Positions 46,110 to 58,199 of a stretch of 64,000 nucleotides of DNA are shown here, piece by piece. This DNA is from Armillaria gallica (lineage: Eukaryota > Basidiomycota > Agaricomycetes > Agaricales > Physalacriaceae), in contig JBANDB010000015.1 in NCBI GenBank assembly GCA_037576215.1, positions 248,001 through 312,000 on the forward strand, read 5' to 3'. Below the pieces are notes generated by a model. That model was not told where the DNA came from, ran no database searches, and was given only the letters and a program-made list of their open reading frames with translations. A program made the position numbers and the translations under genes. Within the stretch, counting starts at the first letter, position 1. The number at the start of each line of letters is the position of its first letter.

Positions 46110-47420
46110 CTTGATTGAAATGTGAAGAGGTATTAAGATGCTATTTGTCGAAAGACTTGCTTTCCCTTATACCCGCCGCTTCTCATAATTTAGGATGGCA
46201 GTTCTGATATGGCCTTTTGGGAATGCCTCAAAGCGCCATCGGAAGCAGCGTCTACAGCGCTACCAGACGGTGAGGAGATTCTAATGTGATTCTCAGCGGG
46301 GGCATCGTATGCGAGGAGGCTTTTGTCTAGATGTCGTTGAAAGCATGTGCATTAACCGGTGCGGACAAGCTGTGGTGTATACAATGCTGTATTAGGGTTT
46401 ATGAATAAGCTGTTTTGAGGTGGTGCATAGCAGCTCACCAATGTCTCCAGCTTCCGCACAAACCAAAATTGGATGGTAAAAGTCGGAAAGGGAGTCCATT
46501 CCACAGTGTGTAGTGACGGTCGACCGTAGGGATCATGCTTGGTCGTGTATAGTAGTCGATTTCGCGGATCCCGGTGATATCCCCAATCGTAAAGTTTTCG
46601 AACTTTTCGCACCTCAAAAATCTCGTACCATAGGTGGTAGATACACACAGAAAGGGATCTTCGTGACGACTCTTGATAGCAATACCTCGCAGGTCTACCA
46701 ACAGCACTACAGCAGCATCAGAATGGTCGCTCCAATGCTTCGCAGATCGACATGGAGGATGATCACTGGCAACGCGCTGCGCCCGCCGTGAAGCGCTCGA
46801 GTGTACTCGGATCTTAGCCCATTATCCGAATAGCCTCCGTCATCAAAAAAGGTTCCTGTAGCTGTCATAAATCAGGAAGATGCACTTTCAAGTTAAGCGC
46901 TCGACTTACATCAAGGTCCATAACAGCAATATGACACCATGATGAACACGTTTAAAATAGGGCTATCCTCACCGACATATTGAAGCCGACAGCTATGAAG
47001 AAAGAAGGCAAAGTCGCCGTGGTCTATACAAGGACCATGTGAGATCAGAAGATTGAATTAAAAGATAGAACACTTATGAAAGACACACCGAGAAAAAGGC
47101 GCCCATTGAATTGAATGGTCTCCGGCTACAGCTGTACGCAGCAATGCGGTGCACCTAAAAGTAGGGATCCAACGGGCAGCGCTAGAATGTAGGCCTCTGG
47201 CACGTTCGCACGCGCAGGCACGCGCATCATGTCTTCCTTCAATCCTTCGATCGTGAATACAGAGCGAGATAAGCTTGGGCAAAGGATTTCCGGGCGTCGT
47301 CCATGAGGCCCACCGACGAGCAGAGAACCGACATTTTGTGAATAGTGACCCTGTCGTGGACCACCGCGTGCGAAGGAACCTGTGCCACAACGCAGATATA
47401 TACAATTGATTAGGAAGAAG
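46110..47420 (-). pseudogene. Unrecognised multi-exon gene or relic upstream of DUF6699
   Basis: Minus-strand sequence duplicated at 12.2-16.5 kb. It begins near 47385 with MSVLCSS (compare MPVLCSS in the 8.7 and 58.1 kb copies), passes a VPEAYILALPVGSLLLG region (near 47210) and further blocks at 46352-46707 (VDRHYTLWNGLPFRLLPSNF). Splice-like sites are present, but I could not assemble one open model. The CpG content is higher than in the 12-16 kb copy. Family unknown. Confidence 0.4.
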
Positions 47421-49062
47421 GGAACAGTGGTCTGTATGGAGTGAAGCAGCCCTGCATCGTGTGCGGATCCGAAAGGACTAGGCAGGCTTTCGGATTTCCC
47501 ACGGAAACGCGTCGAGGGTCCGTGCGTGCGGAGTGTTCGGGGGACTTGCATCGATGCTCCGACTTGGCGTTCCTTCATTCCCTTCCTTCCTCCCTTGACG
47601 CCCAGCACCTTGCGACTCATGCACATACTGCACCCCTTCCCTGCACCTTTTCTTCATCTACGGGACTACTATGCTACAGCTGGTTTTGACACGTTAAAGG
47701 CAGACAAAGGCAAAACTGGAGCTCGCGCCCAGCCATGATAACCAAGTGTGACCTTTCTCTTCGCGTATCGCCTACTATTCATTGATTTTGTCTGTCTGCG
47801 GTGTCTAGCGTTCTTCCCAACTCGTCGGCATTCTTGGAGATGCCTTTTATGAGGATTGAAGACGATACATGGGATGGCACAGGTGAGTCTTTATACCCTT
47901 TTCGATACTTCCTCCGGAGCTCAACCTCCCATCTATCGGCGCTGTAGGAATTCTCGCATCGCTCCTTTCCCGAGTCACCGAGGACCCGTATTCCCCGTCA
48001 CACAAGTTGAGCATAATATCGCAGGATCTTTATGTATGCAATCACTCAGTTTTGTTAGATGTTGAATTCTTCTTTCTCATCACCGAAAATTCCTTGCAAG
48101 ACCCTCGTCGTCTAGAATACCGTATCATGAAGGACCTCTTCGGCATGACGTTCTCTACCACTTTGTACGCCATTACCATTTTACTTCATGACGATTTCGC
48201 TAACACCTTACATCAGATATACACTGTACGTACATAGGACGAAATAAAAATGCCGTTCCCAGATACTTCTTTTGCCCTGCATGCGAACTTGTGGCGGATA
48301 TTTCTCTGTCGCTCAGCAGTCCAAGATTAGACCAACTACCCTGCCATGAGATAGCAGCCCAGGAGCGATTGACATTCCATCTTCGTATTCTAAGGACTGG
48401 CGACCCGAGTTCTCTTTTTTGACCAGTTTATGTGACTCTTAGCGTCTCTCTTTCCTTCGTGCCTTCCCTTTTGTTGATGATCAGTGAGTGGACTAATCTA
48501 TAAGTCGATAAGTCACATAGGCACCATGTTTGCATGGCAACGGTGATTTTTCTTCGGCACCACGAGATAACGAAGAGAAGATAGCGACGTATCCGTATCT
48601 TTTCGTTCAGATAGACTCATGGCTCTACGCAACTTCGATCATTGCGTTTCCTTGTATCGACAGGTACGTGCACCAGTTCCAACGCCATTGACATATGAGT
48701 TGACGATCCTAACATAGATCCCTTTTCATTTCACCAAGGTCGTCTCTTCGCACAGATGTTTAGACCACAGGATCAGACTCACTAGAAATTTGACTATCGG
48801 ATGCAGCACCAGTGCCTCTCGCCTCTATGTGACAGGTACGCTGTTTCATGGGAACTGATGCCTGACTGACGAGACGCGCACTTCACACCAGGGTATGTCC
48901 ACTTTGAACAAATCGCTATTCTCCTCTTACTGACTTCGTCGTTTCAGGTAACCTTGAGCGATCTCGGCACTACGTCACTCGAACTAATTCTCACCAAACT
49001 CTGGATATATACGCAAGACGGCGATGTTCTCGATGCAGCCACAGTAGTATAATGAGAATGGT
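47421..49062 (+). pseudogene. Divergent-module gene, plus arm, middle copy
   Basis: Transcribed away from the minus-strand arm. Blocks shared with the 8.7-7.2 kb (inverted) and 58.2-59.1 kb copies: 47441-47738; a short exon ending GATGGCACAG before a GTGAGTC donor (47880); and the terminal frame 48007-48237 (SLYAITIL..DDFANTLHQ type). Further exon-like blocks with GT-AG borders lie at 48618-48662 and about 48717-48834 (also present at 7.2-7.5 kb), and about 48893-49050 (VTLSDLGTTSLELILTKLW). No complete model could be built, and the family is unknown to me. Confidence 0.45.
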
Positions 49063-49122
49063 AATCTTCCTTTCGACAGTGTGAGTTTGTACTTGCGCCT
49101 CTTATTCTGAACGAAAATTGAC

Positions 49123-50625
49123 GTGTTCTGGCAGAGACCTTCTTTTACGCACCAAAGGCTGCCACTCTTACCTCGACTATGGAATGGGCAAGTCGACCTG
49201 CTAGGGAACGCAGTCGCGTCCCTTGAAGCGCCAATGTCTTGGGTCCGGTCTCTCCAGCATGGTAATAGCATCGTGCTATCTCCCGTGCGACGAGTACCAG
49301 CGGAGATAGTAATGGAGATCTTACATCACATTCGTCCGGCAGTCGATGATCCCGAAGAAACTCACGTCGGTAGATTCAACGTTTTCAATGTTGCAGAGCC
49401 CGTGGTATCTTGGGCGAGTGTGCAGACTATGGAGGGACGTCGTCCGTACGCTCTGCCCCGAGTTATGGGCAACGACGACTATCCGAGACCGAATGAATGG
49501 CCGGCATCTCAGCGGAGAATTGGTCGGAATGCTGCAACATGTGCTTGAAGGAACTGGCCAGCATCCTCTTGATTTTCTCTTCTACCATTACTCTCCACCG
49601 AGCCAGTAGATGAATCAAATATTATGCGAGGCTGCTTCGACTTTATGATCAGTCATTCCGTATGATGGAGAAGAGTTGAATTCGTCGTCCATCGGTCCTG
49701 TCTGCCGCGTCTGTCTGTCGTTCACGGAAAAGTCGATTGGCTCACCGACGCGCATCTGCAGTGCTGGGGGAAGATTAGGCGCTAATCAGGCCCTATCACA
49801 GCCTTCGAAATGTCCCCAAGATTGAGACGTCTGCGGCTGAAAAACATGCATCCTGAGGTCCGAATTTATTTCCCTACAGCCAGTCTAGTCTCGCTTCACG
49901 ACGAGCGACTATTTGCAGGTGATTGCCTCACGCCGAAATATGTTGTCATCGTGGAATCGTCTTCAGACCTCCTCTCACTTCCGTACCATGGCTACGCTGA
50001 TATGCCACCACCCATTGGATCGCAATTATCTCCTCCTCGCGTCATCAGCCAATTGATACAGTCCCTTGTTGTATCATCGACGACCTGCCTGCGGAGCATT
50101 ACACTACCAGCTTTGCGTGATCTTGTTCTTGCGGCGGGCTATGACAAAGACAGAGACCAGCTGGCCATTGACCTCTCAAACGGTGTGATCGTAGCACTGT
50201 CAAATTTGATTCGCTACTCCCACTATAAGCTGATTAAACTCTCTGTTGTGGATACAACCGTCATTGACAACAATCCTGTGGAGGTTTTACGACTAACTCC
50301 GTGTCCGGAGGGATTTACGATTCAGTTCGACGAATGGGATGAAGGTTACGATCCAGGTATGGAATTACTCTCGGAAGGACTGGAGGATGCGGAATCGATG
50401 GATGAGTCAGTCTGCTACCCCTTGGTACACTCACTGAGGTGTCTTTGCGTCGTGTTGGAAGGGTTTAACAATATCCATATTTTGTGTGTTGGCCACAACT
50501 TTCTCCAGATGATTATCTTTCGGCGTCATGCAGACCTTCTCATGGAAGTTGATCTACGCGTAATAGGATGGAACTGGAGTTACAAGTTAGATTGGGAAGA
50601 CGAGGATAAATTGGAAAGGTTATGA
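49123..50625 (+). pseudogene. F-box protein gene, damaged
   Basis: An Agaricomycete-type F-box: SPVRRVPAEIVMEILHHIRP (about 49280-49340), then, after a one-base shift near 49400, SPWYLGRVCRLWRDVVRTLCPELW. F-box proteins bind Skp1 and present substrates to SCF ubiquitin ligases. Further lesions follow: TAG at 49607-49609, a TGA near 49652 and a TAA near 49784. The C-terminal 271 codons (49810-50625), which resemble the degenerate leucine-rich part of such proteins (SPRLRRLRLKNMH), are open. An intron might explain the shift near 49400 but not the later stops. Confidence 0.7.
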
Positions 50626-50632
50626 AAACCGG

Positions 50633-51102
50633 TGTTATGGATATCGTGCCTTTTTCGGCTAGTGTACGAGTCAACATATGCCTCCTCTCGGCCTTCTCGG
50701 CCTTGACCTCGGCTTACTAGTACTTTCTCTTAATTTCTCCTTTCTTCTTCCAAACACTAGAATATAACGGAACATTGTGGAATATTAATGACTCGAAACC
50801 CTAGTATATAAACATTGTCTGTACTACTTGAATCTCAATCTAATTTTACTACTCTTCAACGTCCACTTAACTGTGTGATCTAAGCATTTCTGATCGGTTA
50901 CGCCTAGCGCTTGTTGGAAACCTCGTCAGTTACGCCTAGCGCTTGCTGACAAACTCGCTAACTACGCCTAGCGCTTGGTAGCACCCATATCGGATCCCTC
51001 TTGGTGGTTGGAACTCGCTCTCGGACATCTTCGCTCACAAATTGGGTTTTACTCGAGTATTCATTAACTCGTGTATTACTCAGGATAGTCCGATTCTTAA
51101 CA
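50633..51102 (+). mobile_element. Solo LTR with ACCGG target duplication
   Basis: 470 bp, ends TGTTA and TAACA (5-bp inverse), with perfect 5-bp duplications ACCGG at 50628-50632 and 51103-51107. TATATAAAC box at about 50805. Three units containing TACGCCTAGCGCTTG lie at about 50899-50976. No internal retroelement sequence is present, so it is a solo LTR. It sits just after the stop codon of the F-box gene and inside the 3' end of the minus-strand frame at 51080-51412. Confidence 0.88.
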
Positions 51103-52790
51103 ACCGGCCTCCCGCTTCGCTTTGTTCTGGAGAATAATGCATAATTCTGTTTGTCGGACTATCTTTTATACGTAAAGAACGATATGTTATCTCGCCTGTG
51201 GAAGAGACGTTTGAAGGAAGTGACTTGCTGGAGAAGTAGGCATTCAAGGCGGAAGGATAAACATCATTGCTACATGAAGAGAGTACGGGAATAAGTACAT
51301 GGGGGAGGACAATACGAGGTACAGGACAAAGTTGAGTAAGAGCGGCAGTGATCCGAGAAGCGAAAGAACCCAGGCCGGATACAACCGACATACTCCTTCC
51401 TTTCGCCATCACTTTCCTTGCTTCCGCTTCGCCCTCACGTCCTCGCGAGGATCAATGCTCTCAAGTTGGCGCTTTTATTTGCCTATATAAAGGTTCGTCC
51501 TACTATCCTCTTTATGCGACTGTATTCATAATAAGTTGTGCTTTGTTTCATTTGACAATTTTAGGTTTATCTGGGCTGTTGCGCCCCAGAAAGGCCTACA
51601 AAGTCAACATAAATGTTGTAATGCCAAATTGCGGCTTAAAAAAACAATAGGAACCCATCAGATTGAAGGAAATAATAATTAAGTACGTTTCTTCCCCGGA
51701 TCTGACGGCTTTTGTTATCCTCTTTTTTGCTACCATGTTTCCGTCTTTCTTGGGTGTATCGGCGATATTTACCTCGCCTCTGGCTCCTAGGGTGATTCAG
51801 CCGAGGTGACCCGTAATTCGTGATGACCGTGTGGGGAAAACGGGAGGATAACTGACACAAAGAGTGAATTATATACCAGGTGCGTAAATCTCCTGTTTCT
51901 CATTTGCCTTTCGTCTAAGTATACACTCTTTGAGGATGCATCTTTTCAAATTCAACGAGGCTATGGTTCATCTCGACAATTAGCGCAGATAACCCGTTGG
52001 GAAATGCACCACTGGTATGGCAAACCTCTATTCTTCAATTCGCTTCTCTCACTAATGTCTTTGCATAGTGCACACACATACCTTAGGTTCTCCAAACCCT
52101 ACATGCCCGTGGCATCTGCCCAGCTGCATTCCTAGTCTGCTGGAGCCCGTCAATGCCTATCGGAGGATGGATGATCTTCCGAAATGTTGTATCGACGCTG
52201 AAGTAGTACCGAGATCATGAAGCAGCCGATTCGTGAGTGCGGCTTCATTATCCTTCATCTGTTACTTTGAACTTATCGTTCTTTTACAGATGCCCATGAC
52301 CAGACGCCAGTTCGGCAACTCTGCCCACCGCTAGCCCAACGAAGATCTTCAATCAAAACTATGCGAACGCGATGGCGGTAGGGCAATGAGGATAGACGCT
52401 GAATCAAACTGAGATAGATGAGCAGAGGGTACGTATGATGAGCCGTTCACTATGATTCTGCCGCTTATCATCGCAATACTAGGTATCTTCTATCAAGGTA
52501 AAAACATGAGAAGTACGTCTATCATCTTGTATTCAGATCGCTTCCACTCACCTTTCTATCCTTTCAAATCTTCCCCTTGTATTCAATACCTTGAGGATAA
52601 CACAAACATCCCTGAACCCACAGACGTCCATCATGCATTGAATCAGCGGGAGATGAGTGTTGCCTCTCACTGTGGACATAGAAATAGCAATTCATATTCC
52701 GGCGTGAGTAGGTCTTCTTTGCGATCAACGAACTTTTACTAACTTTAAACATCAGGAGGGATAGACTTGCCTGATCATCTTCAAACATCT
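51080..52790. pseudogene. Degenerate segment duplicated at 60.1-61.5 kb
   Basis: The two segments align in the same orientation (for example 51300-51420 with 60130-60245, 51520-51640 with 60310-60425, and 52080-52400 with 60960-61290). A minus-strand frame at 51080-51412 (KGRSMSVVSGLGSFASRI) ends inside the solo LTR; without the LTR it would end at a TAA in the tail of the F-box gene. Splice-like sites such as TTACAG near 52290 are conserved between copies, which suggests remnants of multi-exon genes. Families not recognised. Confidence 0.4.
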
Positions 52791-53399
52791 AAGTCCACTC
52801 TGTTGGGCCGCGGCTCTGAAGAACAACTTTATTATGAACCTTGTCACCACGATGTCGGACAGCATATCTTCTGAAGCCCGGTTTTACGCGCATGTAGCAC
52901 GTGCTGCACTGCCAGAGGATGCTATTTCACGTACGGCAGCAAATATATGATCACCTCATCCTTTGGTGACCGTTATCTGCCATTTAGACGCGCATATAAT
53001 CAAGTTACCGCCTTTTAAAGCGTTGTATATCCTCTCTAGCGCGCGGTTGCACGCACGCAATCACATCTCCGAGATTGTTTTTTTTCTGTTTTGTTCAGTG
53101 TTGAGTGTTGTAGGTACCTCACCTGCTTTATGGCCCGTACGTGCTTTCCTACAGTTTTTGACCGTATTCATTAATCGTATCGGAGGTGGTGCTGTCGGTT
53201 TATACCTGTACGCCCGCCCGTACGACTTTCAATAGTTGGTACAACATCTGCGTCAGTGTGGCTTACGCCTACTTGAGATGGAGGTTATGCGATAGCAGAG
53301 GAGATGCCTGCTTACCAAGGGTACTCGTATGTGCTCCGATGCCGTTTTTGAGATATTCGTTAATCTCTTTGTTCTAGCTGTCTGCAATGATATCACTGC
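52791..53399. other. No recognisable gene
   Basis: Short open frames only; no repeat found. Confidence 0.35.
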
Positions 53400-54655
53400 C
53401 CTCTCAAGGATCATTTTGCCTCCAGACTCCAAATGGTCCAAGTCCCTTGCCGACATATAAAACGGTGATTCAAAGGACCTCACGGGATCTGTCTATTGGC
53501 CTTGACTACGCCGATTTGTGCGGACTCGCTGTGTCAGTCATTTGAAATGATACTCGAGCCATACGAATGTGTTCAAGTTGTATAGTCACCAGAGGATGAT
53601 TATCATCGACCTCACCGATTTCAGCAGCGTCGTCGCGTTTGCCGACCGGGCTGAATGTGAACTAGGACGACTGAATATTCTCGTACGGAATGCTGGCATG
53701 GTACGAGCAAGTCGAGGGTTGCAAGAGAAAGTACGTGGCATCTTCTATGACCGGACAAGGACTAATCATTTTCTTAGCTTGGATGCGAATAACCTCTGTC
53801 CAGGTTTACTCGCTATCCGTATGATCCCAAAGATGCTGGAGATGGCTAGCAAGCACTCAGTCATACCAAAATTGGCCATTATTGCAAGCGACGTCCACTA
53901 CTGGACGACGATCGAAAAGGACGTTATCGCTTGACTGAGCATCCTCGCGAATTTGTCAGACAAAGACTATTGTACAAAGGAGTGCGTTTCGATATCTCTC
54001 AACTTTGTAGCTTCTGTGTTGACCGAAAGGCAGGGCCATGAACCACCGGTATTTTGATTCCATACGTTCGTAACACTTGATCGATCTCGATACCGGCTAG
54101 CCCTCACGTCTTCGTAGTGCTCGATGTTCTCTTCGGTTGATCCCTGCACCTGCACATCCCATCCTTGCCAGCGATCACAATGAACTCCGTCAATCCTGGG
54201 TTCTGTCACTCGGGCGTCCGAACTAGTATTCCCACCGATGAGGTGAAAGTCATGCGGAAGGAGGAAGAAAAACTCTGCTTTACGATCGAAGAAGGGAGCC
54301 GACAGCTGGTTTACGGTGCCATTGGCTCGCTGTACGACGAGGAGAAGCTCCACGGCAGCTATATCCAAATGCGCGAGGTCGTGGAGGAGAGCGATTTCGT
54401 GATCAGTGGATTTAAAGACAGGAGGATCGTACAAGATACCGTCAGGGTCAGTAAATTTGCCTTTCAGATGACGACATGGATTATTGATTTCTTAGGATTA
54501 GGATTTAAACACGTACAATATTCTGCTTCTCGACTCCGTGCTATTCTGCACAATCTCCGCAAGCCCTGCGTATCGCGACGAATCGTGTTGATACATGTCA
54601 TAACAGTGCTTTCGTTCGTCTTACGCCACACAAATATTGCCATCAGACGGTGACA
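53400..54655 (+). pseudogene. Short-chain dehydrogenase/reductase pseudogene
   Basis: N-terminal PPDSKWS (near 53412) is followed by a damaged stretch where the TGxxxGxG cofactor motif should be. Then come DLTDFSSVVAFAD, LNILVRNAGM (the NNAG motif, first Asn replaced) and the region VIPKLAIIASDVHYW at 53569-53937. The catalytic YxxxK region near 54090 is frameshifted and lacks the Lys. The C-terminal part (NSVNPGFCHSGV, SRQLVYGAIGS) is open at 54165-54653. The arrangement resembles retinol-dehydrogenase-like fungal SDRs. Loss of the cofactor and catalytic motifs means no activity is expected. Confidence 0.75.
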
Positions 54656-55850
54656 GGTTGCGCTCTTAAAATCGCCGCTGATGACTGCCTCGGCACCAAT
54701 ATCCCCTTGTCGATAACATTTTGCAAAAGTACTTTGGATCTCCTTCAACGTTCAACATATTTTCAAGGCCCTGACGTTATATCTTCCTGAATCCGTTGGC
54801 GCATCGCCTACTCAATATTTCCTTTGTGTATGGCGACTACACATTGTTACCTGTATAGTTACATTCGTCTCTTCCTTTTACCATCAGCGACCGTGAATAG
54901 CTACGCCTTCGGCCATGGCATACATTCGGGCTGACACATTCTTGTCAGCCCGACGACTTTATCTGGTCTGACTCCGTTAATGCCATTCAGAGGACCTCTT
55001 TGGCCCAAAATCTGTACTCGGTGTCGTCACTGATGAAGCGGTTACAATGATCAGTGCAACTATACAACACAACCCTCCAAATATCGGACCTGGGCCCCGG
55101 GATCTCGCCCGCTTGAATCTCGAGGATGATGCTAGTGGCAAGCATCAGTATTATTGGCTCGTGATGTCCGCTTAGCATCATCGTCCATCCCATCCATGAG
55201 TCGTCGTTGTTCAATCAACGTTCAGCTTGAACAATGTAAATCTGTTATTGAACAGTCGTTACGTTGGAGTTCGGTTGCTGGTGGGATTATGGAGTACGTC
55301 CTGCAGAATTGGAGTGTTACGGTCATCGAAGAACACCAAGAACACGCTGATGTATCGTGTGACATAAGGTACAATAACGCGAGTACCTCACACACGAGTC
55401 AGACCAGGAGGCCAAAGCTCTGGGGTGACGCCGTTCATTATCCGTGACGTTGATGGCCCACCTTCACCTGGGACGGCCTTACAAGTCTCCAGAGCGGCAA
55501 TTAGCAGCAAGTCTACCACCTTTTACGATTGAACAGTTCTGTATCGCGTCGTCCGCATAAAGATGATGTATTCCGGTAAACCTCTTCCAGTCGTCAAATC
55601 TAAGGAGATCTGGACCGGAATACAGCCGTTACCTTTGGTCGTCTTGGCGCGCTAACAGCAGACCACATTCCACTGCAACTTTTCAACTGATAAATGGATA
55701 AACAATTAGATGCATCGTGATTGTAAGTGTAATGTCTCTATTTTATTACGAATTGTTACGTCTATTCAACGTGCGTAGAGTCTACAGTGTTTATTCCGTT
55801 ACCTGTAGTGTCCTCCGGTCTCCGTCTTGCATCGCCTGAGAACAGAGCAA
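54656..55850. other. No recognisable gene
   Basis: Short open frames on both strands (54987-55214, 55154-55447) without recognisable domains. The right end is the 3' flank of the caspase-like gene. Confidence 0.35.
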
Positions 55851-55855
55851 TACGA

Positions 55856-57398
55856 TCACTGGTCCTGATACCAGATCTGTGCATTCTTGTGTTTCCCGGC
55901 AACCACTGGCGTCTGACTATGCATCGTAGGCAACGCGGATATAAGATCAATGTATGACGATCTCTCATTGAAGGTGCCAGACGTGAGGACGCGTATCAGC
56001 AATTCCGTGAAGACGCTTTGAACCCCGTCCTCCTCCCTCATCTCCGTTACGAATTGATGCTCCTGACACGCCGCCAAAACTACGTGAGAGGACATATCCG
56101 GGCTCCATTTCTCTGAACACACAGACTGATAGCCGGGAAATTGTCGTGAATTCTCATCTGCGACGTCGAACATCTGTTTCGGTGAACCATTTGATAAAGG
56201 TGGGAGGGTACGGACCCCTTGGTCTGGAGCCCCAGTGTCGGTCCCAGTGTGAGAGCAGTCCAATAAGAAGGTAATATGATGACCTTTCGCACGGGAGATG
56301 TTTTGGAGAATCGTGTTGATTTCTCTGTCGCTGATGTCTGGGATATGGGAGCCATTTCCTTCCGTGCGATCGATGGGACAGAGGGCTTCGATGCTATCAT
56401 TCGCGTTGGAGCAATATCCGGCGGTAGAGTATCCCGATCCGTGTCCAGAGAAATATATGATGATGTTATCTCCGTTCCGGATTTCTGCATTATTCATCAG
56501 ACCAATGAGGGTTTGAACGATATTGACGCGTGTAGAAATGTGGTAGTTGTCCGATGAGACGTGGTCCTTGGAACCGAACAGACGCTGGATTCGATGTTTT
56601 GGCACACATAGGTCTTCGGTGAGATATCTTTCCATCTTTAATGCATCTCTAACACAACCGTGTAGAGGATTGCATTCATACGAATCGATCCCCATAAGAA
56701 CTGCCCAGAAGCGGGAGGTGTCAACGTGATGTGGGTGTGGGGACTGAACCATGGGAGATCAGTTTTAATATCAATCATTCAACATGGAGACGCACCTGTT
56801 CGAAATTAAAGGAGCGAGGCGGCTGGAAGGATGATACACGGACACGTAGCTGATACAGCGTGTAAAGATCTTTCAGCGCTGATATGGTATTTTCATCTTT
56901 ATCGGAGAAAGCTCTTGCTTTCGTCTCATCGAAGACTTCTACAGAGTCGATATCTCCGGTCATCCCATACTCATTTGCCAACTGGGCCTCGAGCCCTTCA
57001 AGGGAGAGAATTTCTCTTCCGAGTTCTTCGATTGCCTCTGGGGAAGCTAGCTAGATGAGCATTTAAGAACAGTCGAACGACGGAGACAAAGAAATGGTAC
57101 GAACAGAAGTTCTGCATTCACTCGATGAATACAAAGTTTCTATCTGGTGGTGTTGACGACCCTGCAGAATAGTTTAGTGTTGTACCCAGGAAAACGCCGG
57201 AACACAGACAAAGGAACGTACAGGGTAAAGGATTCCACTTAAGGCATTCTTGAAAGTGGAACAGAGTGCTTTTAGTAGAGTCAAAGGCTGCAGAGTCCGT
57301 GAATGTCCCGGGATGGCTGAGCTTGTTTTACCGCGAAGTGTTTCAATAGATGGAACCGCAGTCTTAGTGCCAGTGGTAATCGTACTCGAATTACTCAT
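55856..57398 (-). CDS. Caspase-domain protein with Cys-to-Ser change, three exons
   Basis: Proposed exons 57398-57222, 57035-56796 and 56743-55856, giving about 434 residues. Introns begin GTACGT and GTGCGT and end AG; the second is 52 bp. The first is 186 bp and may hide another exon. Exon 2 (LGREILSLEGLEAQLANEYG) looks like a coiled coil and matches exon 2 of the 38-kb pseudogene. Exon 3 is the peptidase C14 domain: TSRFWAVLMGIDSYE, the His motif IIIYFSGHGS, and FLLDCSHTG where family members have D-C/S-C-H-S-G. The residue before His, the catalytic Cys, is encoded by TCT (Ser) near 56255. The frame is otherwise intact, so this may be a pseudo-protease or a very recent inactivation. Confidence 0.8.
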
Positions 57399-57599
57399 TT
57401 TACGGAGTTATGAATCTTCCCTGAGTATTTGCGCAGTGAAATGGGCACCTATGAGTGAACGGTGTAGAGTCGAGGCTGAGTAGTCTTTGGTGTATTGTGC
57501 GTCTTCGATACTTATACACTGCACAGCTCATAAGCAGCACCATCTAAGCTCCAAACAGTGCCCAGCTCCATAATGGAGCTATTACGTCGACTCGCTGGG

Positions 57600-58180
57600 A
57601 AGGTCGTTCATCGATGCTGTAGTATCATGAGACTCGAAATGCTTTGATTCGCCAAGAGTCGTCGGAGTGTCGTTTCCACACACAGCTGGTGGTCACCTGT
57701 TGATGGTGTCGCAATCGGACCGTAAGAAGCTGGGAAACACTAGGCATAATTAGGTGTTGGCTGTGGTTCTCTACATTCATAGACGTATGCATGGTCTCGA
57801 CTATCCTATCGTCGATACACGCTGGGTTCTGAATGCTATCCATGACTTGTTCTGCATATGATGGAGTTCCCGTCGGCACAGGTCGGGGGTAGGAATAGAC
57901 TGTATGGCACAAGTAAGGCAGCTATTTTTGCAAATCGTTCAATGCTGTGCAGCGGCCCGAGTGGTTGCCGGGAACTTCAAGCAGGATGATGTCACAGCCG
58001 CTTATTTCCCTCCATTTTTGCTGATGAATGACACTGGGTCATCCACACGCAAGACTTTACCATGTCATAACGTTCAACCCGAGAGAAGCTCGATTTTTGA
58101 GCGCAGCACCAATAGAGACTCTGACCCTGAAATCCCCCCAGTTCATTGACGAGCAGAGAACAGGCATTTTGTGAATTGTG
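57600..58180 (-). pseudogene. Divergent-module gene, minus arm, right copy
   Basis: Begins near 58160 with MPVLCSSMNWGDFRVRVSIG, nearly the same as the 8740 plus-strand frame. It is followed by fragments including 57625-57912. It faces away from the 58.2-59.1 kb arm. Family unknown and no complete model built. Confidence 0.4.
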
Positions 58181-58199
58181 AATTTCTTGTCGACCACTG

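Noticed and set aside
47126..47626. A 166-codon minus-strand frame.
   Set aside because: It crosses the start points of both divergent arms and is not kept open in the other copies of the module. Only its later part fits the minus arm.
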